From contig NZ_CAKAKO010000006.1 in the NCBI RefSeq assembly GCF_916700565.1, forward strand, positions 850,458 through 914,457: a stretch of 64,000 nt of DNA, written 5' to 3'. How positions within the stretch are numbered: position 1 is the stretch's first letter; the number at the start of each line of letters is the position of its first letter. The DNA is from Xenophilus sp. Marseille-Q4582 (GTDB lineage: Bacteria > Pseudomonadota > Gammaproteobacteria > Burkholderiales > Burkholderiaceae_C). The position numbers and the translations under genes are program-made. Of this stretch, positions 38,387 to 46,845 are shown one piece after another. The notes under the pieces are model-generated. The model ran no database searches. It was given only the letters and a program-made list of their open reading frames with translations, and had not been told where the DNA came from.

Positions 38387-39709
38387 GCAGGCCGTTGAAA
38401 AAATGCTCATCGAACGCGCCAGGGTCGTGGATTTCGAAGAAACGGATCGCCCAAACTGGCCTGCGCAGCGATTGGAGCGGCCATTTCGGCCTGTTTGCAG
38501 GCCGTTTTGCCCGTTCCGGGCGCACGTATCCCATGGTTCACGCATGATGCGCGTCCCACCAGCCGCCCAGACTGCCCATGCGCACCAGGTTGTAGGTGGC
38601 AAAGCACAGCAGCGCCTGGCCCGCGAGCTTGGCCTGACCGATCAATTTGGTCTTGGCCAGACCACCCACTGTCTTGATCCAGCCAAAGGCCTCCTCGATG
38701 CGCTTGCGCACTTTGAGGCTGGTCTTGTAGCCCTCGTGGCGCCGGATGCGGCCATCGACCGCCGAGTGCTTGTCCTTGGCCGCCACGTGTGGCGTGACTT
38801 TGAGCTTTCGGCAGCCCTTGATGAAGGCCTGGCTGTCGTAACCTTTGTCGGCCCCGACCGTGGCCCGCTTGTTCTTGTTTCCCCGGCGTTTGAGCATCGC
38901 CAGCGCCGCCTCGCGCTCGGCGGTGCCACTGGCATGTGTGATCTCCACATCCACGATCAGCCCGTTGCGGTTCTCCATGAGGATGTGCCCCATGTGGCAC
39001 AGGCGAGATTTGTCGCCCGCGCTCTTCTTGAACAGCCGGGCATCGGCATCGGTGGTGCTGGCGTGGGTGTCGTTGCAGCGCTCCTGCCCTTTGAAGTTCA
39101 CCTCGGGGTTGCGTCCGGGTGGCGTGCCGCTGTCGTCGTCTTTGCGTTTGAAACTCTTGTGCGAGGCCCAGGCCTCAATCAGCGTGCCGTCCACGCTGAC
39201 GTGTTCGTCGCTGGCAAGCCGGCCCCACTGGGCGCTGAGCTTGACGCGCTCGAAGAAGGCGCGCGCCAGGTCTTCGTTGAAGAGGCGTTCGCGGTTGGCG
39301 CTGAAGGTGGAGTGGTCCCAGACCTTGTCTTCAATGTTCAGGCCCACGAACCAGCGGTACAGCAGGTTGTAGTTGACCGCCTCGACCAGCTGGCGTTCGC
39401 TGCGGATGGAGAACAGGATTTGCAGCAGCAAGGCCTTGAGCAGCATCTCCGGCGGCACCGAGGGGCGGCCACGGCGGGCGTACACCGCTTCGAACTCGCT
39501 GTTCATGCTCGACAGCAGCGCATCCACCACGGCGCGCAACTTGCGCAGCGGGTGTGCCGCTGGCACTCTTTCTTCAAGGCTGATGTAGCTAAACATCGCC
39601 CCCTGGAAGTCTTGGTTGCCTCTCATCTTTCTTGTCGCAGTTGTTCCGGGATGGCTTCAGATCGTAGCGGCCGACGCGGACGCTCGCAGGGGATTTTTCA
39701 ACGGCCTGC
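38387..39709 (-). mobile_element. IS5-type insertion sequence, copy 1
   Basis: 1323-bp element with perfect 16-bp terminal inverted repeats (GCAGGCCGTTGAAAAA) and a 2-bp TA target duplication (38385-38386 and 39710-39711) within CTAG. It encodes one transposase on the minus strand. It sits right at the TAG stop of the dihydropyrimidinase-like gene without changing it, and separates that gene from the GntR regulator. An inverted second copy lies at 49452-50774. Confidence 0.95.
38538..39626 (-). CDS. IS5-family DDE transposase (copy 1)
   Basis: Transposase (362 aa) of the IS5 superfamily. N-terminal region: FSYISLEERVPAAHPLRKLR and LLKALLLQILFSIRSERQLVE. Catalytic residues: Asp in SVDGTLIEAW, Asp in GADKGYDSQ, Glu in RIEEAFGWIKT. 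It differs from copy 2 by three residues: Val rather than Phe just before the first catalytic Asp (EHVSVDG), and Asn-Phe rather than Ser-Cys in PEVNFKGQE. The EHFSVDG form is the more typical one, so copy 1 may be impaired. Confidence 0.95.
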   Translation of the reverse strand: MRGNQDFQGAMFSYISLEERVPAAHPLRKLRAVVDALLSSMNSEFEAVYARRGRPSVPPEMLLKALLLQILFSIRSERQLVEAVNYNLLYRWFVGLNIEDKVWDHSTFSANRERLFNEDLARAFFERVKLSAQWGRLASDEHVSVDGTLIEAWASHKSFKRKDDDSGTPPGRNPEVNFKGQERCNDTHASTTDADARLFKKSAGDKSRLCHMGHILMENRNGLIVDVEITHASGTAEREAALAMLKRRGNKNKRATVGADKGYDSQAFIKGCRKLKVTPHVAAKDKHSAVDGRIRRHEGYKTSLKVRKRIEEAFGWIKTVGGLAKTKLIGQAKLAGQALLCFATYNLVRMGSLGGWWDAHHA

Positions 39710-41163
39710 TAGAGCCATTTGTCGAGCGGGTTCGAGGCGCGCGGGAGCTGTGGCCGCAGGCAGGGCAGGAACTCGCCCGAACCCGGCTCGGCCAGGAACC
39801 GGCCCTCGTGCCACACCAGGCGGCCCCGCGAGACGGTGGTGGCGGGCCAGGCGCGCATGCGCATGCCTTCGTAGGGCGTGTAGTCCACGGCGTGGTGCAG
39901 CATCGCGTTGACGAGCACGCGCTCCTGGCCTTCGGGGAACCGGTCCCAGACCACGAGGTCGGCGTCGCTGCCTACGGCGATGGTGCCCTTGCGCGGGTAC
40001 AGGCCATACAGGCGTGCCGGGTTGGTGGCCGTCAGCTCCACGAAACGGTGGATGTCGATGCGCCCGCCCAGCACGCCTTCGCTCATCAAGAGCGGCAGGC
40101 GCGTTTCCACGCCCGGCACGCCATTGGGAATCCGGTCGAAGGAGGCCACTTCGCCCGCGGCGCGCTTGCCGTGCGGGCCTTCCATGCTGAAGGGCGCATG
40201 GTCGGAAGAGACGATGGTGAACAGCCCGCTGGACAGACCGTTCCAGACGAACTGCTGGTTGGCCTTGTCGCGCGGCGGCGGGCTGCAGATGCAGCGCGCG
40301 CCGTGCAGCGGATCGTCGGGGTCGATGCCCAGGTCTTCCGCGCTCAGGAACAGGTACTGCGGGCAGGTCTCGGCATGGATGGGCAGGCCGCGCCCGCGTG
40401 CCCAGTGGATCTGCTCGATGGCCTCGCGGCCCGACACGTGCACGATCAGGATCGGCGTGTCGATCAGCTCGGCCAGCGCGATGGCGCGGTGCGTGGCCTC
40501 GCGCTCCACGGCCATGGGCCGCGACGTGGCGTGGTAGCGCGGGGCCGTCAGGCCGGCATCCAGCAGCTGCTCGGTCAGCCACGCGATGCAGTCGCTGTTC
40601 TCCGCGTGGATCATGGTCATGGCGCCATGCTTGCGAGCCGTGGCCAGCACCTCGATGATCTGCCGGTCGCCCAGCTTCAGGTCGTCGTAGGTCATGTAGA
40701 TCTTGAAGGAGGTGTAGCCCTCCCCGATCAGCTTCGGCAGCTCGCGCTGGGTCACGTCCTTCGTGGCGTCGGCCACGATCAGATGGAAGGCGTAGTCGAT
40801 CACCGCCTTGCCGTGGGCGCGCCGGTGGTAGTCGTCCACCGCGGCCTGGATGGTGCCGCCCTTTTGCTGCAGGGCGAAGGGCAGCACGGTGGTGGTGCCG
40901 CCGCAGGCCGCCGAGCGCGTGCCGGTGAAGAAGTCGTCGGCGTACTTCGAGCCGTCGTTGGTCGGCTGGTCGAAGTGGCAGTGGCCGTCCACGCCACCGG
41001 GCGTGACCAGGCGGCCCGCGGCGTCCAGCTCGCGCGCCGCTTCGCCTTCCAGGCCCTGGGCGATGGCGACGATGCGCCCCTCGCGCACGCCGATGTCGGC
41101 GGTGTAGCGGTCGCCGATGGTGGCGATGTCGGCGTTGCGCACGATGAGGTCGTAGCTGGGCAT
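39709..41163 (-). CDS. Dihydropyrimidinase/hydantoinase-like amidohydrolase
   Basis: Cyclic amidohydrolase (484 aa), predicted to open a cyclic ureide or imide ring to an N-carbamoyl amino acid. Metal ligands of the D-hydantoinase fold are present: GGVDGHCHFDQP, the carboxylated Lys in SFKIYMTYDD, MIHAENSD, IVHVSGREA, and the Asp in VSSDHAPFS. The last codons, NPLDKWL, end in a TAG whose TA is the IS target; the stop is native. It lies 10 bp after the permease gene in the minus-strand unit, so it likely acts on the transported compound. Canonical pyrimidine breakdown is less likely because no other pyrimidine genes are present. Confidence 0.88.
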   Translation of the reverse strand: MPSYDLIVRNADIATIGDRYTADIGVREGRIVAIAQGLEGEAARELDAAGRLVTPGGVDGHCHFDQPTNDGSKYADDFFTGTRSAACGGTTTVLPFALQQKGGTIQAAVDDYHRRAHGKAVIDYAFHLIVADATKDVTQRELPKLIGEGYTSFKIYMTYDDLKLGDRQIIEVLATARKHGAMTMIHAENSDCIAWLTEQLLDAGLTAPRYHATSRPMAVEREATHRAIALAELIDTPILIVHVSGREAIEQIHWARGRGLPIHAETCPQYLFLSAEDLGIDPDDPLHGARCICSPPPRDKANQQFVWNGLSSGLFTIVSSDHAPFSMEGPHGKRAAGEVASFDRIPNGVPGVETRLPLLMSEGVLGGRIDIHRFVELTATNPARLYGLYPRKGTIAVGSDADLVVWDRFPEGQERVLVNAMLHHAVDYTPYEGMRMRAWPATTVSRGRLVWHEGRFLAEPGSGEFLPCLRPQLPRASNPLDKWL

Positions 41164-41173
41164 GGCAGGCTCC

Positions 41174-41902
41174 TCAGCGCTGTTCGACGACGGCCGCGGC
41201 GGCGGCCTCGCCCTGGGCCGGCGCGGCAGTGTTGCTGTAGGCGCGCCCGAAGTGGCGTTCGATGCGGCGCTGCACGAAGTCCCACGCCGTCGTCATGACC
41301 AGGTAGTAGATCGCCGCCACGATGAACAGCTCCAGCACCATGAACTTCTCCTGGATCAGCACCTGCGTGCGGCGCAGCAGTTCCTCCATGGAGATGACGG
41401 AGGCGATAGAGGTGGTCTTGAGCAGCCCGTTCACGCTGTTGCCCAGCGTGGGCACGATCAGCCGCAGCGCCTGCGGCATCACGATGTAGCGCATGGCCTG
41501 CGCCCCGCTGAAGCCCACGGCCCGCGCCGCGTTCGTCTGGCCCAGGGGCACGCCCTGGATGCCGCCGCGCACGATCTCGGCCAGGTAGGCCGCTTCATTG
41601 AGGATCAGGCCCAGCAGCGCCGACTCGATCACCGACAGGCGCAGCCCCAGCTGCGGCAGGCCGGTGTAGATGATGATCAGCTGCACCAGCAGCGGCGTGC
41701 CTCGGAACACCCAGATGTAGAAATGGGCCGGGACCGAGAGCCAGCGGTATTTCGACAGCCGCGCCAGCGCGAGCGTGCAGCCCAGCACCAGGCCGCCCGC
41801 GATGGCGGCCAGCGTGAGCCAGAGCGTGGTGACCGCGCCGCCGAGGATGTACGGGTTGAACAGGTAGTCGAAGAAGCCCGACCAGCTCCAGCCTTGTGCC
41901 AT
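41174..41902 (-). CDS. Amino-acid ABC transporter permease
   Basis: Polar-amino-acid-type permease (242 aa). Helices start GGAVTTLWLTLAAIAGGLVLGC. The conserved family segment is FRGTPLLVQLIIIYTGLPQLG, and the cytoplasmic EAA loop is AAYLAEIVRGGIQGVPLGQTNAARAVG with MRYIVMPQALRLIVPTLGN. Only one permease gene is seen, so it may form a homodimer. The binding protein is 82 bp upstream on the same strand; the ATPase is in the divergent unit at 48123. Confidence 0.93.
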   Translation of the reverse strand: MAQGWSWSGFFDYLFNPYILGGAVTTLWLTLAAIAGGLVLGCTLALARLSKYRWLSVPAHFYIWVFRGTPLLVQLIIIYTGLPQLGLRLSVIESALLGLILNEAAYLAEIVRGGIQGVPLGQTNAARAVGFSGAQAMRYIVMPQALRLIVPTLGNSVNGLLKTTSIASVISMEELLRRTQVLIQEKFMVLELFIVAAIYYLVMTTAWDFVQRRIERHFGRAYSNTAAPAQGEAAAAAVVEQR

Positions 41903-41984
41903 GAGGATCCTTGATTCAGTTCATTGGGAGGCAAGCCGCCGCGTCATGCCTCCGGGGCATCCGCGGCGGCGCAGCGCGCAGGCG

Positions 41985-42812
41985 TCAACCCGCCGGGCCC
42001 TTGACGGCCACGGCGCCGTCGATGGCCTTGACGCCGTACTGGTCGAACAGCTTCTGGAAGCTGCCGTCGGCCTTCATGTCGTTGAGCACCTTGGCCACGG
42101 CATCGGCGAGTTGCCTGTTCTTGGTGGCCAGCGCCACGGGCGTGGGGAACAGGCCGTGCAGCACGCGGTCGAATTCGCCGCGCTTCTGGTACTCGGCGGC
42201 GGTGGAGTCGATGGACAGCGCCACTTCGACCTGGCCCGCGCGCAGCGACTGGTAGGCCATCGCGAAGTTCTCGAAGGTGCGGATGGTCATGCCCTTCATG
42301 CCCTTGTCAGTGAGCTGCTTGTCCAGCTCGCGCGCCTTGCGTTCCTCGAAGCCGCCGATCTCCACGCCGATGCTCTTGCCCGACAGGTCTTCGGGCTTGG
42401 CGATCTTCAGCGGGTTGCCCTTGACCGTGCTGATGCTGATCGCCTGGTCTTCGTAGGGCAGCATCTGCATCAGCCTGGCGCGCTCGTCGGTGTAGAAGAT
42501 GCCGGTGTTGATCAGGTCCCAGCGGCCGCCCTGCAGGCCGGGGATCATGGCCGAGAACTCGATGCGCACGTACTCGGGCGTCAGGCACAGGCGCTTGGCC
42601 ACCATCTCGCCCAGTTCCACGCGCATGCCCTTCAAGGCACCGGTCTGGTCGACGAACTGCATGGGCGGCAAGGTCGGGTTCACCGACATCACCAGCGTGC
42701 CCTTCTTGACCAGGGCCGAATCCGGCACGGGCGACTTGCAGGCCTGTGCATGGGCATGGCCGGCGCCGAGGACCAGGAAAGCGGCGGTGGCGAGAGCGGA
42801 AAGCGTTTTCAT
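41985..42812 (-). CDS. Amino-acid-type ABC transporter substrate-binding protein
   Basis: Periplasmic binding protein of family 3 (275 aa). Signal peptide LSALATAAFLVLGAGHAHAQ, then KGTLVMSVNPTLPPMQFVDQTGALKGMRVELGEMVAKRL. Domain 2 carries LSGKSIGVEIGGFEERKARELD, and the hinge return region is VALATKNRQLADAVAKVLNDMKADGSFQKLFDQYGV. A pair of cysteines (QACKSP, KRLCLTP) might form a disulfide. The ligand is probably the nitrogenous compound catabolised by the surrounding enzymes. Confidence 0.93.
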   Translation of the reverse strand: MKTLSALATAAFLVLGAGHAHAQACKSPVPDSALVKKGTLVMSVNPTLPPMQFVDQTGALKGMRVELGEMVAKRLCLTPEYVRIEFSAMIPGLQGGRWDLINTGIFYTDERARLMQMLPYEDQAISISTVKGNPLKIAKPEDLSGKSIGVEIGGFEERKARELDKQLTDKGMKGMTIRTFENFAMAYQSLRAGQVEVALSIDSTAAEYQKRGEFDRVLHGLFPTPVALATKNRQLADAVAKVLNDMKADGSFQKLFDQYGVKAIDGAVAVKGPAG

Positions 42813-42883
42813 GACGAATCCTTCGAGCGAGTGGGAGGGAGGGAAAGGGAGCGGGCGAGAACGGGCTGGACGGCGCGCCGCGC

Positions 42884-43777
42884 TCAGGCGATGGAGCCGA
42901 GCAGGCCCAGCCGGTCCAGTTCGGCGCGCAGCAGCCGGGCATCGGCCTCGGGCAGCGGCAGGCGCGGCGCGCGCGGCTGGCCCACGGGCAGGCCCATCAT
43001 GCCCAGGCCGTCCTTGGAGGCCGCCACGTAGCGGTGGCCGCCAACCCAGCGCACGATCGGCAGCATCTTCTTGTAGAGCGCCAGCGCCTCCGGCTGGTTG
43101 CGCTCGTCGGCCACCAGCTCGAACAGGCGGGCCGACATCTTCGGGATGAGGTTGGAGCACACGGCCACCCAGCCCTGCGCGCCGAGCCAGAAGGATTCGT
43201 AGCCCAGGATGCCGGCGAAGACGGTCATGCGGTCCCCGCACAGCTCAATGATGTCGCGCACGCGCGTGACCTCCAGCGTGGACTCCTTGATGTACATGCA
43301 GTTGTCGATGCGCGAGAGGCGGGCCACCAGTTCGGGCTTGAGGTCCACGTTGGCCGTGGCCGGGTTGTTGTAGACCATGATGGGGATGTCGATCGCCTCG
43401 CCCACCTTGCGGTAGTGCGCGAACAGCTCGTCGTCGGTGGGCGTGCTGTAGAAGGGCGGGATGATCATCACGCCGTCCGCGCCCATGGCCTGGGCTTCGC
43501 GCGACAGGCGCACGCATTCGTCCGTCCACTCCGCCCCCGTGCCGATCAGCACGGGCACGCGTTTTGCTGCAGTGCTCACGCAGGTCTCGATGACCAGTTG
43601 CCTTTCCTCGGGCGTGAGCGACAGGAACTCGCCCGTGCTGCCCAGCGGAATCAGGCCGTGGATCCCCTCTTCGATCTGCCAGTCCACCAGCTTCTTGAGT
43701 GCTGGCACATCCACCGACTTGCCGTCGGCGGTCATGGGGGTGATGAGCACCGTATAGGTGCCTCGGAAGGCGGTCAT
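42884..43777 (-). CDS. DHDPS/NAL-family pyruvate aldolase or deaminase
   Basis: Class I Schiff-base lyase of the DapA family (297 aa). Family landmarks: LITPMTADGKSVD, PLGSTGEFLSLT (carboxylate-binding loop), catalytic Tyr in IMVYNNPATANVD and Schiff-base Lys in CMYIKESTLEVTRV. It is not biosynthetic DapA, judging by its catabolic neighbours. It could be a keto-acid aldolase or a deaminase of the type acting on pyrroline-4-hydroxy-2-carboxylate in hydroxyproline degradation. First gene of the minus unit, 39 bp after the predicted transcription start; AAGGA precedes its ATG. Confidence 0.88.
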   Translation of the reverse strand: MTAFRGTYTVLITPMTADGKSVDVPALKKLVDWQIEEGIHGLIPLGSTGEFLSLTPEERQLVIETCVSTAAKRVPVLIGTGAEWTDECVRLSREAQAMGADGVMIIPPFYSTPTDDELFAHYRKVGEAIDIPIMVYNNPATANVDLKPELVARLSRIDNCMYIKESTLEVTRVRDIIELCGDRMTVFAGILGYESFWLGAQGWVAVCSNLIPKMSARLFELVADERNQPEALALYKKMLPIVRWVGGHRYVAASKDGLGMMGLPVGQPRAPRLPLPEADARLLRAELDRLGLLGSIA

Positions 43778-43813
43778 GCGCGTCCTTGGTTCAAAAATCG
43801 GATGACGGGGCGA

Positions 43814-43853
43814 TTGTATACGTGTAGTATACGTATACCGAATGCAAAGTCAA
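43814..43853 (-). promoter_or_regulatory. Divergent control region: sigma70 promoter and triple GTATAC operator
   Basis: On the minus strand a strong promoter reads TTGACT (43848-43853), 16-bp spacer, TATACT (43826-43831). Overlapping the -10 and start site are three GTATAC boxes at 43816-43821, 43827-43832 and 43833-43838; the last two abut as a perfect 12-bp palindrome. FCD-type GntR regulators favour short TAC/GTA palindromes of this kind, so binding here by the GntR at 37644 would repress the lyase-transporter unit and could also affect the plus-strand unit. Confidence 0.7.
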
Positions 43854-43877
43854 ACACGCGTCTGACTTTCCATTCGG
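43838..43877. repeat. 15-bp inverted repeat in the divergent control region
   Basis: CCGAATGCAAAGTCA (43838-43852) is repeated in inverted form at 43863-43877 (its complement reads CCGAATGGAAAGTCA), matching 14 of 15 positions around a 10-bp centre. The left arm contains the minus-strand -35 hexamer; the right arm lies in the leader of the plus-strand dehydrogenase gene. Confidence 0.85.
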
Positions 43878-43896
43878 CCCCTTTCGTTCTCCGTCC

Positions 43897-46842
43897 ATGA
43901 GCGCCTCACGCCTCCACCACCCTTCCATCCGGGCCAGCGGCCGGCCCATCCGCTTCTGGTACGACGGCCAGCCGGTCGACAGCCTGGAAGGCGAGACCAT
44001 CGCCGCCGCCCTGTCGGCCGCCGGCATCGCGCAGATGCGGCACACGCGCAGCGGCGAACGCCGCGGCCTGTACTGCGGCATGGGGGCCTGTTTCGACTGC
44101 CTGGTGACGGTGGACGGCCGCGCCAGCCAGCGCGCCTGCCTGACCAAGGCCAGTGACGGCGCGCAGGTGCGCTCGGCCATGCCGGCCGGCACGGCCGACG
44201 ACCCGCTGGAGCCGCTGGTGCCCGAAGCGCATGAAGCCGCCGAAGTCATCGAGACCGAGCTGCTGGTCGTGGGCGCCGGCCCGGCCGGCCTGTCGGCCGC
44301 GCTGGCCGCCGCGCAGGCCGGCGTGCACGTCATCGTGCTCGACGAGCGGCCCCAAAGCGGCGGCCAGTTCTTCAAGCCGCTGGCCCCGTCGCACGCCGCG
44401 GCCACGCCCACCGACACCCAGTTCGCGCAGGGCCTGGCCCTGGCGCGCGCCGTGCAGGAAGCCGGCGTGCGCGTCATCCAGGAAGCCCAGGTCTGGGCCG
44501 CCTTCTCGGCGCAGGAGGTGGGCGCCGTCATCGGCGGCCGCGCCACCACCGTGCGCTGCCGGCAGCTGGTGATCGCGCCCGGCGCCTACGAGCGCCCCGC
44601 CCCCTTCCCCGGCTGGACGCTGCCCGGCGTGATGACCACCGGCGCCGCCCAGACACTGGCCCGCGCCTACCGCGTTTCGCCGGGGCAGCGCATCGTGATC
44701 GCGGGCAACGGGCCGCTGAACCTGCAGCTCGCGGTCGAGCTGATCGGCGGCGGCGCCCAGGTGCTCGCGGTGCTCGAATCGGCGCCGCGGCCTTCGCTGC
44801 GCCATGCGCGCGACCTGGCCCGCGCCGCGCGCAACGCGCCCGACCTGCTGCTGCAAGGCTGGCGCTACCTGCGCCAGCTGCGCGCGCACGGCGTGCCGGT
44901 GCTCTGGGGCCAGGCCGTCACGGGCGTCGAAGGCGCGGAGCGGGTGGCGCGCGTGCACACCGCCGCGCTCGATGCCGTGGGCCAGCCCTGCGGCACGGCC
45001 CGCAGCTTCGACGCCGACACGCTGTGCGTGGGCTATGGCTTCGTGCCCTCCACCGAACTCGCGCGCATGCTGGGCTGCGAGCACCGCGTGGCGCCGCGCC
45101 ACCTGGGCCACCCCGCGACGGTGACGCGCGAAGACGGCGCCACCGGCATCGAAGGCGTCTACGTCGTCGGCGACGGCGCCGACCTGGGCGGCTCGCGCGT
45201 GGCGCTGGCGCGCGGCACGCTGGCCGGTGCGGCAGCGGCGCGCGCGTTGGGCAAGACTCCCCCCGACACCACCGACGCGCGCCGCCAGCTGCAGCGCGCC
45301 GCCGAGTTCCAGCAGGCCCTGTGGTCCCTCTACGCACCGCCGCCGGTGCGCCTGGCCGAGCTGCCGGACGACACCGTGCTGTGCCGCTGCGAGGAAGTGC
45401 GCTTCGGCGACGTGCGCGCGCAGATCCGCGCCGGCCGCGACACGCTGGCCGCGATCAAGCGCAACACGCGCCTGGGCATGGGCCGCTGCCAGGGGCGCTA
45501 CTGCGCCATCACGGCGGCCCGGCTGGTCCAGGAGATGACCGGCCGCGCGCCCGAGGCCGAACAGTATTTCGCGCCGCGCCCGCCGGCCAAGCCGGTGCCG
45601 GCCGGCGCCCTGGGTTTCGAGAAGCCCGAATGGGGCGGACACAAACCCGCTATCACCCCCAACCTCGCGCGGCCGGTCGAGGGCGGCGCGCTGCCGGCGA
45701 TGCAGGCCGACGTGCTGGTGATCGGCGGCGGCGTGCTGGGCGCCTGCATGGCCTACTACCTCTCGCTGGCCGGGCAGGACGTGCTGGTGGTCGACCGCGA
45801 CGACCTGAACCTGCAGGCCTCGGGCGCCAACGCGGGCAGCCTGCATGTGCAGCTGCTGTCCTTCGACTTCGGCGCCAAGGCACAGGCGGGCGGCGGCCCC
45901 GCGGCCGCCACGCTGCCCCTGGGGCCGCTGTCGGTGCGGCTGTGGCAGGAGATCGAACGCGACACCGGCGAGGACCTGGAGATCAAGGTCACGGGCGGCC
46001 TCATGGTGGCCGACAGCGAAGCCGGCATGCGCTTCCTGCAGGCCAAGGTCGCGCTGGAGCGCAGTTACGGCATCGAAGCGCATCTGCTCGATGCCGAGGA
46101 ACTGCGCCGCCTGTCGCCGGCCCTGTCCGAATCGCTGCTGGGCGCCGAGCTGTGCCCCATGGAAGGCAAGATCAACCCGCTGCGCGCCACCTATGCCGTG
46201 GCCGCACAGGCGACGAAGCGCGGCGCGCGCTTCGTGCGCGGCTGCAACGTCACGGCCATCGAACGGCTGCCCGGCGATGGGGCCGGCTTCCTGGTGCAAA
46301 CCTCGCGCGGGCCGATCCGCGCGGGGCGGGTCGTGAACGCCAGCGGCGCCTGGTCCAGCACCGTGGGCGACATGCTGGGCGTGCGCATCCCCGTCAAGGG
46401 CGCGCCGCTGCAGATGATCGTGACCGAGCCCGCGCCGCCGCTGGTGGACCACCTGATCGCCCATGCCGACCGCCACCTGAGCCTGAAGCAGGCCGCCACC
46501 GGCGGGCTCATCATCGGCGGCGGCTGGACCGCGGCCTTCCACGAAGGCATGCGCCTGAACCGCGCCGAGCGCGACAGCATCGAGGGCAGCCTGTGGGTCG
46601 CGCGCCAGGTGCTGCCGGCGGTGAGCGGCCTGCACATGATCCGCTGCTGGGCCGGCATGAACGTCAACATCGACGGCGCGCCCATCCTGGGCGACGTGCC
46701 CGGCGTGCCCGGCTTCTACAACGCCGTCACCTCCAACGGCTACACGCTCGCACCGATCTCGGCCCGCCTGGTCACCGACCTGATCGTGCACGGCCGCACC
46801 GACGTCGACCTCACCCCTTTCCGCATCGACCGCTTCCTCTGA
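43897..46842 (+). CDS. Triple-fusion FAD/2Fe-2S amino-acid or opine dehydrogenase
   Basis: A 981-residue fusion of the three subunits usually encoded separately in opine oxidases, D-hydroxyproline dehydrogenases and HcnABC. Residues 15-95 form an HcnA-like ferredoxin with cysteines 60, 65, 68 and 81 (YCGMGACFDCLV, RACLTK). Residues 118-470 form an HcnB-like dinucleotide-binding module (VVGAGPAGLSAALAAAQAG). Residues about 493-560 form a BFD-type 2Fe-2S site (VLCRCEEVRFGD, GRCQGRYC). Residues 603-981 form a DAO-type FAD oxidase (VIGGGVLGACMAYYLSLAG; ending TSNGYTLAPISARLVTDL). It presumably oxidises an imino or secondary-amine acid and passes electrons internally to a quinone or other acceptor. 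Confidence 0.9.
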   Translation: MSASRLHHPSIRASGRPIRFWYDGQPVDSLEGETIAAALSAAGIAQMRHTRSGERRGLYCGMGACFDCLVTVDGRASQRACLTKASDGAQVRSAMPAGTADDPLEPLVPEAHEAAEVIETELLVVGAGPAGLSAALAAAQAGVHVIVLDERPQSGGQFFKPLAPSHAAATPTDTQFAQGLALARAVQEAGVRVIQEAQVWAAFSAQEVGAVIGGRATTVRCRQLVIAPGAYERPAPFPGWTLPGVMTTGAAQTLARAYRVSPGQRIVIAGNGPLNLQLAVELIGGGAQVLAVLESAPRPSLRHARDLARAARNAPDLLLQGWRYLRQLRAHGVPVLWGQAVTGVEGAERVARVHTAALDAVGQPCGTARSFDADTLCVGYGFVPSTELARMLGCEHRVAPRHLGHPATVTREDGATGIEGVYVVGDGADLGGSRVALARGTLAGAAAARALGKTPPDTTDARRQLQRAAEFQQALWSLYAPPPVRLAELPDDTVLCRCEEVRFGDVRAQIRAGRDTLAAIKRNTRLGMGRCQGRYCAITAARLVQEMTGRAPEAEQYFAPRPPAKPVPAGALGFEKPEWGGHKPAITPNLARPVEGGALPAMQADVLVIGGGVLGACMAYYLSLAGQDVLVVDRDDLNLQASGANAGSLHVQLLSFDFGAKAQAGGGPAAATLPLGPLSVRLWQEIERDTGEDLEIKVTGGLMVADSEAGMRFLQAKVALERSYGIEAHLLDAEELRRLSPALSESLLGAELCPMEGKINPLRATYAVAAQATKRGARFVRGCNVTAIERLPGDGAGFLVQTSRGPIRAGRVVNASGAWSSTVGDMLGVRIPVKGAPLQMIVTEPAPPLVDHLIAHADRHLSLKQAATGGLIIGGGWTAAFHEGMRLNRAERDSIEGSLWVARQVLPAVSGLHMIRCWAGMNVNIDGAPILGDVPGVPGFYNAVTSNGYTLAPISARLVTDLIVHGRTDVDLTPFRIDRFL

Positions 46843-46845
46843 GCC

